Part shown: positions 6,171 to 6,929 of the stretch, piece by piece
How the letters are laid out: every line of letters begins with the position of its first letter
Numbering within the stretch: position 1 is the first letter of the stretch
Assembly: GCA_017990865.1 (NCBI GenBank)
Contig: JAGNNB010000162.1
Coordinates: 1-6,929, forward strand
Reading direction: 5' to 3'
DNA from: Lysobacteraceae bacterium
Lineage (GTDB): Bacteria > Pseudomonadota > Gammaproteobacteria > Xanthomonadales > Xanthomonadaceae
DNA: 6,929 bases
Made by a program: the position numbers and the translations under genes
Notes under the pieces: generated by a model
Told to the model about the DNA's origin: nothing
Seen by the model: the letters and a program-made list of their open reading frames with translations, nothing else
Database searches by the model: none

Positions 6171-6929
6171 TCAGCGACCGGGCACGCGACAACAGGTTCG
6201 CGATGCGCGGACGTCCTGGGTCGTGAAGGCGGCGCTGCGCGCACGACAGTTGCCGTTCGTCATGTACACGATTCCGACGTCGTCGTTCGACGTCTCGCAG
6301 TTGGTCGCCGTCTGGGTGTAGCCCGTCGGGCAAGCGGGTGCTGTGGCGGTCACGGCGGCCCCGCCCACGGGGACGCTGACGACGGTGTTCGTGGTGTTGA
6401 CGCACTGCAGCCCGGTGGCGAGCGGCGGCGCGAAATAACCGACGATATCCGCCACGTAATGCGCCTGGGCGAAGGTGTAGATGGTGAAGTCGGAGGCGGC
6501 CAACGGATTGGGAATCTGCACGATCAGCGCATTGTTGACGATGTCGCCGCCGGCGTAGTTCATGCTGGCGGTCCCCGGCTGTGGGGTGCCGAAGGGATAC
6601 GCAGTGGCATAACCGGCCGTGCTCGGCGTCACCGCGATCAAGCTGATCGCAACCGCAGTGGCGCTCACGCCCAACGTGCCGCAGTTGGTCGCGCTGCCGC
6701 CCTGGCCGGCGAAGCTGCTGGCATTGACCGCGTCGAAGCTGCGGAGGGAGTTGGCGGCGATGGCGCCGGCCGCAGTGCTGCGGGTATCGAGAATGCGGCA
6801 AGGCAGGATCGGGGTATAGACCAGATCCTGATTCAGATCGCCGAACTTGGCCGCGACCGTCTTCGCCCCGTCCGAGCCTTGGCCGAGCGAGGCGCGGGCG
6901 AGGCGATCGATCGTTTGAGTATCGCTGAT
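6171..6929 (-). CDS. Secreted-protein paralog, N-terminus outside the window
   Basis: The frame is open from the right edge to TGA at 6171-6173, giving 252 residues that line up with residue 100 onward of the gene at 4904-5974. Shared landmarks: DLVYTPILPCRILDTR, GGSATNCG, YATAYPFG, MNYAGGDIVNN, DFTIYTFAQAHYVADIVGYFAPP, CPTGY and the final CCRVPGR. Eight cysteines fall at nearly the same spacing (40/39, 93/93, 24/24, 11/11, 18/17, 21/18, 1/1 in the two proteins). The true start, and presumably a signal peptide, should lie about 300 bases beyond the edge. A TTG at 6672-6674 can be excluded as the start because the domain clearly continues upstream of it. The function is unknown, as for its paralog; they are old duplicates rather than a recent copy. 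Confidence 0.85.
   Translation of the reverse strand: MSDTQTIDRLARASLGQGSDGAKTVAAKFGDLNQDLVYTPILPCRILDTRSTAAGAIAANSLRSFDAVNASSFAGQGGSATNCGTLGVSATAVAISLIAVTPSTAGYATAYPFGTPQPGTASMNYAGGDIVNNALIVQIPNPLAASDFTIYTFAQAHYVADIVGYFAPPLATGLQCVNTTNTVVSVPVGGAAVTATAPACPTGYTQTATNCETSNDDVGIVYMTNGNCRARSAAFTTQDVRASRTCCRVPGR

Noticed and set aside
6672..6674. TTG as the start of the right-hand paralog
   Set aside because: The reading frame and the homology to the neighbouring protein continue upstream without interruption to the window edge.
5992..6801. A 269-codon minus-strand frame overlapping the partial paralog
   Set aside because: Its translation is low-complexity and rich in arginine and histidine; the alternative frame carries the conserved PCRILDTR domain and matches its neighbour.

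Overview
The window looks like chromosomal DNA from a GC-rich gammaproteobacterium, most likely Xanthomonadaceae (Lysobacter, Luteimonas or Xanthomonas type). This rests on base composition, the style of the two catabolic gene pairs, and two kinds of short palindromic repeat (GTAGGGCGGGC-type and CTCTCCCCGC-type) that I associate with that family from memory. The family assignment is inference.

Left edge, 1-330: no gene. It holds two copies of a roughly 174-bp repeat, each carrying two GC-rich hairpins. Next, on the minus strand, come scoA (960-1670) and scoB (331-960), the two subunits of succinyl-CoA:3-ketoacid CoA-transferase. They share one base. Just upstream of scoA a good ribosome binding site serves a 7-codon reading frame whose stop overlaps the scoA start codon, so scoA may be translated by coupling to a leader peptide.

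Divergent from scoAB is a stand-alone ATP-grasp ligase (1925-2836) resembling the DcsG/O-ureido-D-serine cyclo-ligase type; its substrate is unknown. It is followed on the same strand by etfB (3015-3761) and etfA (3876-4814), the electron transfer flavoprotein that takes electrons from acyl-CoA dehydrogenases. An inverted pair of REP-like palindromes sits between etfB and etfA, ending right against the etfA ribosome binding site. A perfect 13-bp hairpin after etfA can act as a terminator for both strands.

Right part, 4904-6929, minus strand: two tandem paralogous genes. The first is complete and encodes a 356-residue secreted protein; the second is cut by the window edge, with 252 C-terminal residues present. 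Both carry a domain with the motifs TPxxPCRILDTR, GGSATxCG and VADIVGYxAPP, eight cysteines at nearly the same spacing, and the identical tail CCRVPGR. I know no experimentally defined function for this type of protein, and the pair is the least explained part of the window.

Functionally, scoAB (acetoacetate activation) and etfBA (electrons from acyl-CoA oxidation) both fit fatty-acid and ketone-body catabolism, but they are separate transcription units. I see no complete new defence or mobile system. The best leads are the conserved cysteine-rich secreted pair, the scoA leader ORF and the REP pair inside the etf operon.
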